A stretch of DNA of 64,000 nt from Planctomycetota bacterium. GTDB lineage: Bacteria > Planctomycetota > B15-G4 > SIAN01. The translations under genes and the position numbers were made by a program. The notes below the pieces were generated by a model. The model did no database searches and was not told where the DNA came from. It saw nothing but the letters and a program-made list of their open reading frames with translations. Location of the stretch: contig JANQQL010000034.1 of the NCBI GenBank assembly GCA_028289345.1, positions 40,775-104,774 of the forward strand, given 5' to 3'. Shown here piece after piece: positions 1-8,864 of the stretch. The stretch's first letter is position 1. Each line of letters starts with the position of its first letter.

Positions 1-1320
1 ACGCTGGTAGTGTTCCAACAGTTCGTCGGCCTGATCTTCGACGGTTCGCACGGCGACTTTGGGATCGGCGAGGGAGGCCCACAGGGCGTCATCCTCCGCC
101 AAGCGCAGCAGCGCCTGATGAAGCTCTCGGCGATCTCCCGGCGCGAATAGCAGGCCGTTGCCGCGACGCTCGACGAACTCCTTCATCCCGCCATGGTCGG
201 CAGCGATCACCGGGAGGCGTGCCAGAGCCGCTTCGTCCAATGTCAGCGGCGCATTCTCAAACCACCGGGAGGGCACAACGAGCACGTCGACGGCGTCCAA
301 CACCTGCGGCAACCGGTCGTGAGCGAACGCCCCGTGAAAACGGACCGCGGGGTGACGGTTGGTGTTCTCCAGCTGCCGCGCGAACTTGCCGCCGTCCCAC
401 AAAGAAGTGCCGTGAAGATGAAGCTCCGCCACCCCTTCGGGAACCTCTTGAAAAGCATCCACCAGGAGATCGACGCCCTTCGAGGGTAAGAACGTCCCGA
501 CGAAGCCAAAGCGTCGTGGCCGACGAGGTTGCCTCGCTTCGCTCCGCGCCTGAGCCCAGCCGGATTCCATCCCGTTCTCGGAATGGCCGGTGGTGGGGCC
601 TTGCAAGCCATGACGCAGGTACTCGTCCAACACGAACTGGGAAGGGGACACACACAGATCCGCCCGGTTGAGCTGTGCCAGGATGAACTGTTTGCGCCGC
701 TCGATGGGCTGCAGATGGAGATTGTTCGCGAAGTACTGCACGGCCCCACCCAGAGCACGCAAGGGGTGTTTCCAAGCGCCTTCTTGCCACGCAGCGCTGG
801 TCGCATTCATCCCCCACCGCACCCGTTTCTTGGCGATGCAAAGGGAACAGCGCCAGGGTTCGATCTCGGTGCACAGATGACCGCGAGGGGTGAACCGTTG
901 CCCGCGCGGGCACAGGTACCAAAAGTCGTGCAGTGTCAGCACCACCCTCGCTCCCGCCAGCCGTGCGGCTTCGATGAGGTCGGTGGACAGTCCGAATAGG
1001 TGATGGATGTGAACGATGTCGACGCCGCGGCGGAGTTCTTCTTCGAACAAACGCCGGACTTTCGGGTTCTCGTAGGTCTCCTGCAACGAGGTCGCGTGTT
1101 CGGCGGGAGTGCGCACCCGTCGCACCAACAGCCCGTCCTGATCCTCGGACTCCACGGTGTAGGCGCCCTGGGACTCGCGGCCGGTTCGAGTGAAGACCGA
1201 CACTTCGTGCCCGCGGCGCAAGAACTCCCGACTCAGTCCCGCGGCGCAGAGTTCCGCTCCCGCCTGCTCGAGGGGCGGAAAGCCGTGGCTGACTTTGAGA
1301 ATCCGAAGAGGTGCAGTCAT
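1..1320 (-). CDS. Glycosyltransferase family 4 protein, 3' end cut by window edge
   Basis: The reverse strand is open from an ATG at 1320 to base 1, giving 440 codons with no stop, so the C-terminus lies outside the window. The start reads MTAPLRILKVSHGFPP, a typical first strand of a GT-B fold, followed by QAGAE and a second strand around residues 35-40. The motif HDFWYLCPRG lies near residue 140. FGFVGTFLPSKGVDLL begins the C-terminal Rossmann half. ENAPLTLDE near residue 370 gives the E-x7-E pair that retaining GT4 enzymes use for the nucleotide sugar. By family it would transfer a sugar from a nucleotide-sugar donor during cell-surface polysaccharide synthesis. The acceptor cannot be told. 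It is divergent from a polysaccharide-polymerase-like gene at 1826, which fits an exopolysaccharide locus. Confidence 0.88.
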   Translation of the reverse strand, partial: MTAPLRILKVSHGFPPLEQAGAELCAAGLSREFLRRGHEVSVFTRTGRESQGAYTVESEDQDGLLVRRVRTPAEHATSLQETYENPKVRRLFEEELRRGVDIVHIHHLFGLSTDLIEAARLAGARVVLTLHDFWYLCPRGQRFTPRGHLCTEIEPWRCSLCIAKKRVRWGMNATSAAWQEGAWKHPLRALGGAVQYFANNLHLQPIERRKQFILAQLNRADLCVSPSQFVLDEYLRHGLQGPTTGHSENGMESGWAQARSEARQPRRPRRFGFVGTFLPSKGVDLLVDAFQEVPEGVAELHLHGTSLWDGGKFARQLENTNRHPAVRFHGAFAHDRLPQVLDAVDVLVVPSRWFENAPLTLDEAALARLPVIAADHGGMKEFVERRGNGLLFAPGDRRELHQALLRLAEDDALWASLADPKVAVRTVEDQADELLEHYQR

Positions 1321-1825
1321 CCCGTTCCTATCGGGCAAACCTTCCCTGGAAATGGCGAGGAAGCCAGGTTGGCGAAAGCGAAACGGCGGTGCCGGCAAAA
1401 GATGTCGACGGTCGGGCAACTTTGCCTCATCGCGACGAGCGCTCGGATGAAGAATCCGGACGGGTTCCTGATCGATGCGGAAGCATCGCGGGGTGGTCCC
1501 GGGGTGTGGTCGACCTGGGCCGCGGTGCGTCGGGCACATGGCCTCGGCGGCCAGGGTCATTGCGGCGGACCCGCCCACGTCCGCTCATTCGGCCGCAACG
1601 GGATCGGGGAGATGCTGCTTGTCCCGCGCGGCGGCCTCCACTCGAAGCCAGCCACAAGGCTGTAAACCATTTATGGAAGGTAACTTAAGCTCCACATGGA
1701 CCAACCGAGTCCCCCCACTCCAAAGACCGGCCGGTTGACGGGGATGCGCGAACGAACCCCCAGGAGATCGCGAGACCAAGGGAAAACCCCCAACTCAACC
1801 TTGGCTGACGCTCGATAGTTCGAAG
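1321..1825. other. Intergenic region between divergent polysaccharide genes
   Basis: About 500 bases with no coding frame I believe. It should hold the divergent promoters for the glycosyltransferase (minus) and the polymerase-like gene (plus). A short AT-rich patch at about 1660-1695, including CCATTTATGG, stands out against the GC-rich background and is the likeliest promoter area. No strong terminator or repeat was seen. Confidence 0.4.
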
Positions 1826-3391
1826 ATGCAGACCTCCGTGTCCCGCTCGACGGAAACCTCCCCCGTCGCTTCCGATTCCCCCCACACACCGCGCCGCCTG
1901 CTGCTGCCGTTCTTCGCCGCAGTCGCGGGGCTGGGCTTCCTTGCCCATCTCGGATCGAAGCGGAACTTCGGCCCGGACGGGGACTTCCTGGCGGCATGGG
2001 GATTCGTGATCGTGGTCCTCACCATCGTTCCCGCGTGGGTTCGCTGGCTGCAATTGCGACGCCAAGGCATCGCGTCCGAGTGCATCCCGTTCTTGCCGAT
2101 TCTTGGTGCCTTCTACGCGTTGTACTTCGGTCTCCCCGTTCTCGTGACCGACGAGCTTGCCACCCATGGTCGAGACGCCCCGGTGTCCAGCCTGCGAACG
2201 GCGCTGCACTATGCCGTCATCGGATGGCTTGCCCTGCTTGTCGGTTACTACGGCCTGAGTCCCCGGCTGCCTTGTCGCAGCGTTCGGTTGCACTGGTCCG
2301 TGGAATCCGGCAAGTCCTTGGCCATGCGCCTGCTGTTCCTCGGCAGCCTTGCCGCCGTGGTCTCGCGCATGGCGACAATCCCTCGTGCCGTCGAACAAGT
2401 CATGCACATGTTGATGCTGATGGGCCGGGTCGGCCTTGGGATCTTGCTGCTGTTGAGCTTGCGTCGACGACTGTCGAACGGCTGGAACGTGTTCGTTTGG
2501 GCCGGTCTTCTACCACTCTTCTTGCTCCTCCAAGTCGGAAGCGGTTTCGTCGCCAGCTTGGCCTATTCGGCCTTGTTCGTGCTCATGCTGGTTTGGGCGA
2601 CCGGGTCGCGAGTTCCAGCCACGGTGTTGGTGGCGTTTGGAATCGCCATTCTCTTGCTCCGTGGCAGCCTACCGGAGTTCCGAGATCGGATCTGGGAGGA
2701 TCCCGAAGCGGCGGCAATGGGCCCACTCGCCAAGTCCTGGCTGTTCCTTGAGGTCATTCAAGATCGCTTCGACGAAGATGGTCTGGAACTCATCCCCGTT
2801 GCTCATCACATCGCCGCTTCCCGGACCGCCCATCTCGCGCTGTTTGCCGACGTGGCTTGGACCACTCCCGATCTCGTACCCTACTGGGGCGGCGAAACCT
2901 ACAAGACGATTCCCGCCAGCCTCATCCCGCGGTTCCTGTGGCCTGGGAAACCCGTCAAAGAAGTCGGCCAGGCATTCGGGCACCGCTACGCCATTCTGGA
3001 TCCGGACGACCAAACCACCTCGGTGAACCTGCCCCACCTCATCGAATTCTATGTCAACTTCGGGGTGACCGGCGTGGTGGGCGGCATGCTGCTCCTCGGC
3101 ATGTTCTACGGCTGGTTGAGCCGAAAACTGAACACGGTGGCGAGTGGAGACGGTGGCATTGTGATTGGTGCCGTGCTGTTCACCACGCTACTGAACATCG
3201 AATCCGACCTGAGCCTGGTTTGTGGTTCCCTTTGGCAAATCGCCGTCGCACTGTTCGTCGTGTTCCGAGTGCTCGGACGGGTGATCCGCCCCGACGACGG
3301 GGACAGGAAACCCGCCGTGCCGGATCAGTCCCGGCCACACTCTTCGGCATTGAACACCACGTCGGGGCGGCCGGGAACACTTCCCACGTAG
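1826..3391 (+). CDS. O-antigen/exopolysaccharide polymerase-like multi-pass membrane protein
   Basis: 521 residues with about ten to twelve hydrophobic segments from residue 28 onward (for example around 28-45, 58-76, 88-108, 128-146, 165-182, 192-212, 222-250, 252-272, 410-430 and 445-480). A long hydrophilic loop lies between about residues 280 and 395. That loop carries ASLIPRFLWPGKP, a Pro-Arg...Lys-Pro signature I associate with Wzy-type oligosaccharide repeat-unit polymerases. The layout of many helices plus one large loop also matches Wzy. It would join lipid-linked repeat units at the membrane. Its neighbour across the divergent promoter is a GT4 glycosyltransferase. The 3' end overlaps the convergent sulfatase-like gene by 67 bases. 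The exact family is inferred from architecture, so a flippase or ligase is less likely but possible. Confidence 0.7.
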   Translation: MQTSVSRSTETSPVASDSPHTPRRLLLPFFAAVAGLGFLAHLGSKRNFGPDGDFLAAWGFVIVVLTIVPAWVRWLQLRRQGIASECIPFLPILGAFYALYFGLPVLVTDELATHGRDAPVSSLRTALHYAVIGWLALLVGYYGLSPRLPCRSVRLHWSVESGKSLAMRLLFLGSLAAVVSRMATIPRAVEQVMHMLMLMGRVGLGILLLLSLRRRLSNGWNVFVWAGLLPLFLLLQVGSGFVASLAYSALFVLMLVWATGSRVPATVLVAFGIAILLLRGSLPEFRDRIWEDPEAAAMGPLAKSWLFLEVIQDRFDEDGLELIPVAHHIAASRTAHLALFADVAWTTPDLVPYWGGETYKTIPASLIPRFLWPGKPVKEVGQAFGHRYAILDPDDQTTSVNLPHLIEFYVNFGVTGVVGGMLLLGMFYGWLSRKLNTVASGDGGIVIGAVLFTTLLNIESDLSLVCGSLWQIAVALFVVFRVLGRVIRPDDGDRKPAVPDQSRPHSSALNTTSGRPGTLPT

Positions 3392-4869
3392 CCCAACGCT
3401 TTGATCTTCTCGATCTCTTCGGGATCGACGGTGGTGGCCCAACCATCGATGCGCTGGGGACGGGCGTTGAAGTCGTGAATCAACCCGCGCAGCCGGGGCA
3501 CAACGCTGGATTCCTGAGCAGCCAGGTCCTTTTGCTCGGCAGGGTCTCGCGAAACCTGATAGAGCTCCTGGCAGGCAAGCGGGTAGCCGAGACTGTCCTT
3601 GCGATGGTAATAGGGAGGCTTCTTGGGATGAATCCCTTGAGGATTGAACACGTACTTCCACTGTTCGTCGCGGATCGTGAAGACCAGGTCCTGCCACTCG
3701 GAGTACACGTAGTCCCGCGCCCCGCTTCCCTGATCCGGACGCAAGATGCGCGGCGCGTGGGAGACGTTTTCAGGAGTGGTGGTGGCCTCCCCCAAGACCA
3801 GTTCGGTGAGAGTGGGAAACAGGTCGACGTTTTGCGCCAAGTCCGACACGACCTGGCCGGCGGGAATCCTCCCGGGCCAGCGCATCACCAAGGGAACCCG
3901 CAAAGTGGAATCGTAGACTGAGTTGCCGTGGAAGTAGTAGCGGTGATGATCGCCCAAATCTTCGCCGTGGTCGGCCGTCACCACCACCAAGGTGTTGTCG
4001 CTCAAACCTTGCTCTTCGAGAGTGTCGAGCAGTTCCTTGACCAGTTGGTCCGTGGCACGGATTCCCCCGTCGTAGAGCGCCAGGATGAACTCGTGATCCT
4101 CGTCACTCAACGGCCGATCCGCCAGCGTCATGAAATCCAGATAGGCGTCCGCCTTGACCAAGTTGTCCGGGTTTGCGTCGTAGAGCTGTCCTCGGTAGTC
4201 GCCGGTGAACTGGGTGTGGTACGGCGGCGGAGGCAGATAGGGACGGTGCACCTGATAGAAGTGAGTCCACACGAAGAACGGCGCCGAGCCCGAGTCCCGC
4301 TCGCGCAACCACTTCATGGCGAGTCGTGACGCCTGGCGATCCCACGAGGACTTCTGGGACTTCTTGGCCGGTCCGTGCTTTCCCTCGCTGGTCACCTTGG
4401 AAAGCTGGAAGCCCTTGCTCGGATGCCCTTCGACATGGGCCGGGACGTAGGAAATGAACGCCGCGGTGTCGTAACCCGCATCTTCGAAGCACTCAGCCAT
4501 GGTTGCTGGATCGCCGCGGAACTGCTGCGCGTTCTCTCGGACTCCGTGGGTCGACGGAAACGCCCCCACCATCATCGAGCACAGGGACGGAGCCGTTTGA
4601 CCGCGCGGCACGTAAAAGTGGTCGAAGCGAGTGCCCTCGACCGCCAGCTTGTCGATGGCCGGGGAGACGGGCTCGTCGTAAGGCGCGTAGCCGTAGCACC
4701 CCAGGTGATCCGCACGCAGGGTGTCGATCGAGATGAGCAGCACCGAGGCGGGGGATGAATCGGATTCGCAGGACACGGGCAGCCACAGCGTGACGAGCGC
4801 CAGCAAGGACGCGGCGACGCGGAAGGACGCCCAGCGGGGGGGGGAATTCTGCGCGGAGTGCGGGGTCAT
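3325..4869 (-). CDS. Sulfatase-like lipoprotein (alkaline phosphatase superfamily, Thr nucleophile type)
   Basis: 514 residues from the ATG at 4869. I chose it because it places a signal peptide ending in the lipobox LPVSC at the N-terminus, while an earlier in-frame start would bury it. After it comes SVLLISIDTLRADHLGCYGY, the first metal-binding strand. The nucleophile position reads QTAPSLCSM, so Thr replaces the Cys or Ser of formylglycine sulfatases. VTADHGEDLGDHH supplies further metal ligands near residue 300. Members with Thr include phosphoglycerol and phosphoethanolamine transferases as well as uncharacterised sulfatase-like hydrolases, so the substrate is unknown and formylglycine activation is not expected. 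It is divergent from ispH (110 bases apart) and its 3' end overlaps the polymerase gene. Confidence 0.83.
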   Translation of the reverse strand: MTPHSAQNSPPRWASFRVAASLLALVTLWLPVSCESDSSPASVLLISIDTLRADHLGCYGYAPYDEPVSPAIDKLAVEGTRFDHFYVPRGQTAPSLCSMMVGAFPSTHGVRENAQQFRGDPATMAECFEDAGYDTAAFISYVPAHVEGHPSKGFQLSKVTSEGKHGPAKKSQKSSWDRQASRLAMKWLRERDSGSAPFFVWTHFYQVHRPYLPPPPYHTQFTGDYRGQLYDANPDNLVKADAYLDFMTLADRPLSDEDHEFILALYDGGIRATDQLVKELLDTLEEQGLSDNTLVVVTADHGEDLGDHHRYYFHGNSVYDSTLRVPLVMRWPGRIPAGQVVSDLAQNVDLFPTLTELVLGEATTTPENVSHAPRILRPDQGSGARDYVYSEWQDLVFTIRDEQWKYVFNPQGIHPKKPPYYHRKDSLGYPLACQELYQVSRDPAEQKDLAAQESSVVPRLRGLIHDFNARPQRIDGWATTVDPEEIEKIKALGYVGSVPGRPDVVFNAEECGRD

Positions 4870-4978
4870 GGACGCTCCACTCGAGGTGTGCGGAGAACGG
4901 AGCATTGTACAAGCCGATATGCTCTCGCAGCCCTTGGTAGTATGCGCCTTTCTCCTGCCCTCTCCCCGATGAAGAACC

Positions 4979-6166
4979 ATGACCACTGCCTCCTACGACT
5001 CCCCGACCGAGCGCTACAGCTACAAGAGCGCGATGATCGACTCCCTGCGCGGAAGCCCCGAGGGAGTGCAAGTCGGTCGAGTGAACCTACGCCTTGCCGA
5101 GAAATTCGGCTTCTGCTGGGGCGTGGATCGAGCGGTGGCGATGGTCTGGGATGCGATTCGTGAGAATCCGGGTCGCACCATCTGGCTGCTGAACCAGATC
5201 ATCCACAACCCCAAGGTCAACGAAGACTTCCTGCGCGAACGAGTTCGTTTCGTCTTCGGACCCTACGCCAGTGAAGGCGGCTTCGATGGGATCCGCCAAG
5301 AAGACCTGGTGGTGATCCCGGCGTTCTCGGCAGAAGTGGAGCACATGAACCGGCTCCAGGAAATCGGTTGCGAAATCGTCGACACCACCTGCCCGTGGGT
5401 GGAGAAGCCCCATCGCCGGGTGCTTCGCTACCTGGAAGACGGCTACACGGTGTTGATCCATGGCCTGCGCAACCATGACGAAACGCGGGCCACTTGCTCT
5501 CTCGTGGAATCAAAGCAAGGTCACTTCCTGGTCGTCAATGACATGGAAGAGACCGAGTTCTTGTGCGGATTCCTGCTCAAACAGGAACCTTTGAGTGCGT
5601 TCCAGGAGAAGTTCGCTTCCCGGACTTCCACTGGCTTCGACCCTGAGCAGCATCTGGTGCAGCTCGGCATCATCAACCAAACCACCATGCTGGCCTCGGA
5701 GTCGCGGGCCATTGCCGTGAAGGTCGCCAAAACCATGCTGGAACGCGATGGAGCTGGAAAGTCCTCCTCCAACTTCCGTGACTTCGACACCATTTGTCCT
5801 GCGACTCAGGACAACCAAGACGCGGTGATGTCCCTTCCCGATGACATGGACGTATTCCTGGTCCTTGGCGGCTACGACTCGTCCAACACCCGGAACCTTC
5901 TTCGTGCCGCGAAGTCGCGACACGGGTCCTATCACCTTCAGTCACCTCGCGCGATCGAGGGCAACACCCTGCATCACCGGGATCCGCAGAGCGGCCAAGA
6001 GGTCGTCGCTGCGAATTGGCTTCCCGAAGGCCCGGTGACAGTGGGCCTCAGTGCGGGCGCCTCGACGCCGGATACCGAACTCGAAGCGGTCATCCGCAAG
6101 GTGTGCGAGTCGGCCGGAGAAGAGCTTTCGGCCCAGGCGGTGGCAGCGGACACGCCGCAAAGCTGA
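4979..6166 (+). CDS. ispH: 4-hydroxy-3-methylbut-2-enyl diphosphate reductase (long form)
   Basis: 395 residues. It catalyses the last step of the MEP isoprenoid pathway, reducing HMBPP to IPP and DMAPP with a [4Fe-4S] cluster in the cytoplasm. The three cluster cysteines fall in FGFCWGVDRAV (C46), DTTCPW (C138) and DTICPATQ (C273). Substrate-contact motifs include IHNPKV, HGLRNHDE, NQTTML and the SSNT stretch near residue 302. Most bacterial IspH proteins are close to 310 residues. This one has an N-terminal extension of about 35 residues and inserts around 185-225, resembling the longer cyanobacterial/plastid type. The start follows a short leader after the divergent sulfatase-like gene. 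Confidence 0.96.
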   Translation: MTTASYDSPTERYSYKSAMIDSLRGSPEGVQVGRVNLRLAEKFGFCWGVDRAVAMVWDAIRENPGRTIWLLNQIIHNPKVNEDFLRERVRFVFGPYASEGGFDGIRQEDLVVIPAFSAEVEHMNRLQEIGCEIVDTTCPWVEKPHRRVLRYLEDGYTVLIHGLRNHDETRATCSLVESKQGHFLVVNDMEETEFLCGFLLKQEPLSAFQEKFASRTSTGFDPEQHLVQLGIINQTTMLASESRAIAVKVAKTMLERDGAGKSSSNFRDFDTICPATQDNQDAVMSLPDDMDVFLVLGGYDSSNTRNLLRAAKSRHGSYHLQSPRAIEGNTLHHRDPQSGQEVVAANWLPEGPVTVGLSAGASTPDTELEAVIRKVCESAGEELSAQAVAADTPQS

Positions 6167-6203
6167 CGACCCGCAAAGGCGGCAGGCCAGTGAATAAGGC
6201 CAG

Positions 6204-7226
6204 CTAGAACCGCGTTTGGTAGGCCACCATTGCGGCAACATCGTTCTGCGTGGCTCCCGATTCACGGCGGCGCTGCCAGCCAACTTCGACGGACAATCCA
6301 TCGATCGGTCGAAACGCCAACGTCGCGACACTTGACCAGCTTCGTTCGCGAAGACCGCTCGCTTCGTCGCGGGACTTGGTCGAAGCACCCACCCAGCCAC
6401 GCCACGGGCCTTTGGCCAGGGTCCATCCCGTCGTCGCGGAGTCTTCGACCGCAGAGCTCCCCTCCACGTTCCAGCGGCGCGTCACTTCGAAGATCCCTCG
6501 CGCGCTCCATTGCCGGGGCAGGTCCCAGTTTTGTTCCACCGCGAAGGCGACTCCGGTTTCATGGTCGAACGTTCCTTTGCCACGACGGTGAACGAAGGAG
6601 GCATGGGATTGCGCTCCTTCGATTCCAGGAATCGCTCCATGCCAGGCCGCCCAACCGGAGTCCAGGAACCCGGTGTTCCCTGGCTCCTCGGAAACTTCGG
6701 GTCGAGTGATGGACTCGTGATCCCATCCCGTGAGCGCTGTCGTGTCTGCGGTGAACACTCCGGCGGACCACGAGTCCCCGTGCGAAACGCCGAGCCCAAA
6801 CTGCTCTCCGAATTCGTAGTCCTTGGCATACACGCCTGCGAACAAATCCGAGTCGGTTTCCCAAGCGACGCCGAAGTCCGGCGTGAACTTGCCCACGAAC
6901 CAATCCCGTTCTTGGAAAGAGACCCCAAGGGTCACGGAGTCTGCGAAAAGTCGTTGGAAGTCCACTCCGTTGGTTGAGCTTCCCGGGAACTCTGGGTCCA
7001 CTCCCACCGCTTCTTCCACTTCCAGTTGAGGCGGGTTCGTTGGGAAGTCTTCCCAAGGCACCGGTTCGAGAATGCTCTCCGCAGTGATTGGGAGAACACT
7101 CCAAACATGAAACGGGTTGTTGGTTTCCTGGGCGACTCCCTCCGGGGCGATGAGCCACAAGGCCACAGAACAAGCTCCCACGACTCCTCCCGAGTTCCGG
7201 AAAGCACGGCAAAGAAACGCACTCAT
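6204..7226 (-). CDS. Secreted outer-membrane/porin-like beta protein
   Basis: About 340 residues. A hydrophobic signal segment ends near GVAQE. The rest is rich in short alternating strands such as VTLGVSFQERDWFVGKFT, LFAGVYAKDYEFGEQFGLG and LSVEVGWQRR. The chain ends in YQTRF, with a C-terminal Phe as in many outer-membrane barrels. I prefer the ATG at 7226 over 7232 because the GGAG at about 7236-7239 is 9 bases from the former and only 3 from the latter. I do not recognise a named family; a porin-like or OmpW-like barrel is the best structural reading. It is convergent with ispH, 37 bases apart, and divergent from the TPR gene. Confidence 0.6.
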   Translation of the reverse strand: MSAFLCRAFRNSGGVVGACSVALWLIAPEGVAQETNNPFHVWSVLPITAESILEPVPWEDFPTNPPQLEVEEAVGVDPEFPGSSTNGVDFQRLFADSVTLGVSFQERDWFVGKFTPDFGVAWETDSDLFAGVYAKDYEFGEQFGLGVSHGDSWSAGVFTADTTALTGWDHESITRPEVSEEPGNTGFLDSGWAAWHGAIPGIEGAQSHASFVHRRGKGTFDHETGVAFAVEQNWDLPRQWSARGIFEVTRRWNVEGSSAVEDSATTGWTLAKGPWRGWVGASTKSRDEASGLRERSWSSVATLAFRPIDGLSVEVGWQRRRESGATQNDVAAMVAYQTRF

Positions 7227-7408
7227 CAGCATCGACTCCTTTCGCGCCCTTACGAAAGAAGTCTTGGCCGTGGATCTCTCCTTCTGAGGAAATGGAAACG
7301 AGACGGTTCGCGACGAAGCCAGCGCCTCGCTGGGCTCGAGGATCCAGAAAAACTGAAATCCAGCCCTGCCGGGGGCTCCGTAATGGCTGCCAAACGGAGA
7401 CCCATCCC

Positions 7409-8701
7409 ATGAAACTTCTCTATCCCCTCGCGGCCACTGGATTGATCACTGCTTCGAGTCTTTGGTCGATGAATCGTGCCCCCCACTCGGTCGCTCCCAC
7501 CGCGGCAAGCTCTTCTTGGAACGTGATCCTGGCGGAGATCCCGGGCACCTCTCCCTTGAGCCAAGAGATTCGAAAGCTCCAGGAATCCGTGGAACGCGAC
7601 CCAAGCGATCTCGTCGCTTTGGAACGGCTCGGCTGGACATTCGTCCAAAAAGCACGCGCCGAGCACGATCCCGGGGCCTACTCCCTGGCTGAGCAATGCG
7701 CGTTGGCTCTCGATCAGCAAGATTCGGAAAGTCGCGCGGCCAAACTGCTCCGCGGGCATGTGCTGCAGAGCCTGCACCGGTTTCAGGAAGCAGAAGCTCT
7801 CGCTCGGCAACTGACGGCCGAGCCAAGCGGACCCGCCGAGTATGGACTTCTGGGCGATGCCCTCCTGGATCAGGGCAAGATTGCGAGTGCGGCCGAGGCT
7901 TACCAAGAAATGATGAATCTGCGGCCCGATCTTCACTCGTACTCTCGGGCAGCGAGGATTCGGTATCTCTTGGGGGATGTCGCAGGGGCACTGGAGTTTG
8001 CCTGCTTGGCAAGCGATGCGGCTCATCCCCGAGCGGCCCACGAGTATGCTTGGGCGCTCACTCTGCGGGCGACCCACGAGCTTCGCTGGGGAATGAACGA
8101 CGAAGCCGAGCATTCCCTTGCCCGCGCCTTGGATCGCGACCCCAAGTCGCCCGGCGCACTTCGTCTTCGCGCTCAAATCCTTGCCATGCGGGAGGCATGG
8201 GACGAAGCGATCGTCGATCTTCGAAAAGCCGCGCAGTGCGATCCCCACCCGGAAACTCTCTGGGCCTTGGCGGAGTTACTGCAATGCGCGGGAGACTCAC
8301 GCGCCGCGGCGGAGGTCCGTCATCAGCTCTCTCGCCAGGGGGCCTCCCACGATCCGCGAAGCTTCTCGGTGTACCTCGCCTCGACGGGTGGAGACGCGAC
8401 CCAAGCCGTCGCCTTGGCACGGCAAGAGCTCGAAGATCGCCAAGACCCGTTCACCTGGGAGGCGCTGGCGGTGGCGTTGCTTGCCGACGGGCAGGTGAAG
8501 GAAGCGCGACACGCCATGCAACAAGCGCTGCGACACGGCACCCGGGATGCGAGTCTTTGGTATCACGCGGCTCTGGTGGAAATTGCCGCGAACGAGCACC
8601 GTGCAGCCCGACAGTACGCCAACGCTGCCAAGGACCTCGATCACTTGCTAATGCCCTCCCAGCGCCGTCGACTGCACACGGCATTCCCCGATCGTCCGTA
8701 A
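7409..8701 (+). CDS. Secreted tetratricopeptide-repeat protein
   Basis: 430 residues from the ATG at 7409, which gives a signal peptide (MKLLYPLAATGLITASSLW). An in-frame upstream start would add 39 charged residues. Alpha-helical repeats with TPR spacing run from about residue 50 to 425. Examples are ERLGWTFVQKARAEHDPGAY, AEYGLLGDALLDQGKIASAA, ALRLRAQILAMREAWDEAI and WEALAVALLADGQVKEARHA. It is probably a periplasmic scaffold or partner-binding protein. It lies 163 bases upstream of the DUF4331 gene on the same strand. A similar TPR/DUF4331/HupE grouping is, as I recall, found in other bacteria, so it may act with those proteins. Confidence 0.78.
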   Translation: MKLLYPLAATGLITASSLWSMNRAPHSVAPTAASSSWNVILAEIPGTSPLSQEIRKLQESVERDPSDLVALERLGWTFVQKARAEHDPGAYSLAEQCALALDQQDSESRAAKLLRGHVLQSLHRFQEAEALARQLTAEPSGPAEYGLLGDALLDQGKIASAAEAYQEMMNLRPDLHSYSRAARIRYLLGDVAGALEFACLASDAAHPRAAHEYAWALTLRATHELRWGMNDEAEHSLARALDRDPKSPGALRLRAQILAMREAWDEAIVDLRKAAQCDPHPETLWALAELLQCAGDSRAAAEVRHQLSRQGASHDPRSFSVYLASTGGDATQAVALARQELEDRQDPFTWEALAVALLADGQVKEARHAMQQALRHGTRDASLWYHAALVEIAANEHRAARQYANAAKDLDHLLMPSQRRRLHTAFPDRP

Positions 8702-8798
8702 CAGTGGCTGTGACCTCATGATCCCGGCCTGACTTCACCACGGACGGGCCTGTCTCTCGGCCTCTCGCCCCATCCCTTCTTCTCATTCACGGAACGGC

Positions 8799-8818
8799 GA
8801 ACCTCATTGGGGAGGTTC
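8799..8818 (+). promoter_or_regulatory. Small hairpin upstream of DUF4331 gene
   Basis: GAACCTC and GAGGTTC form a perfect 7-bp stem around the 6-base loop ATTGGG, about 45 bases before the start codon at 8865. No T-run follows, so it is not a classical terminator. It could act in the mRNA leader, but this is only visible structure. Confidence 0.3.
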
Positions 8819-8864
8819 TGCTGCATCCGAATCCACGAACACTCTTTTTGAAAAGGAAAGAACC

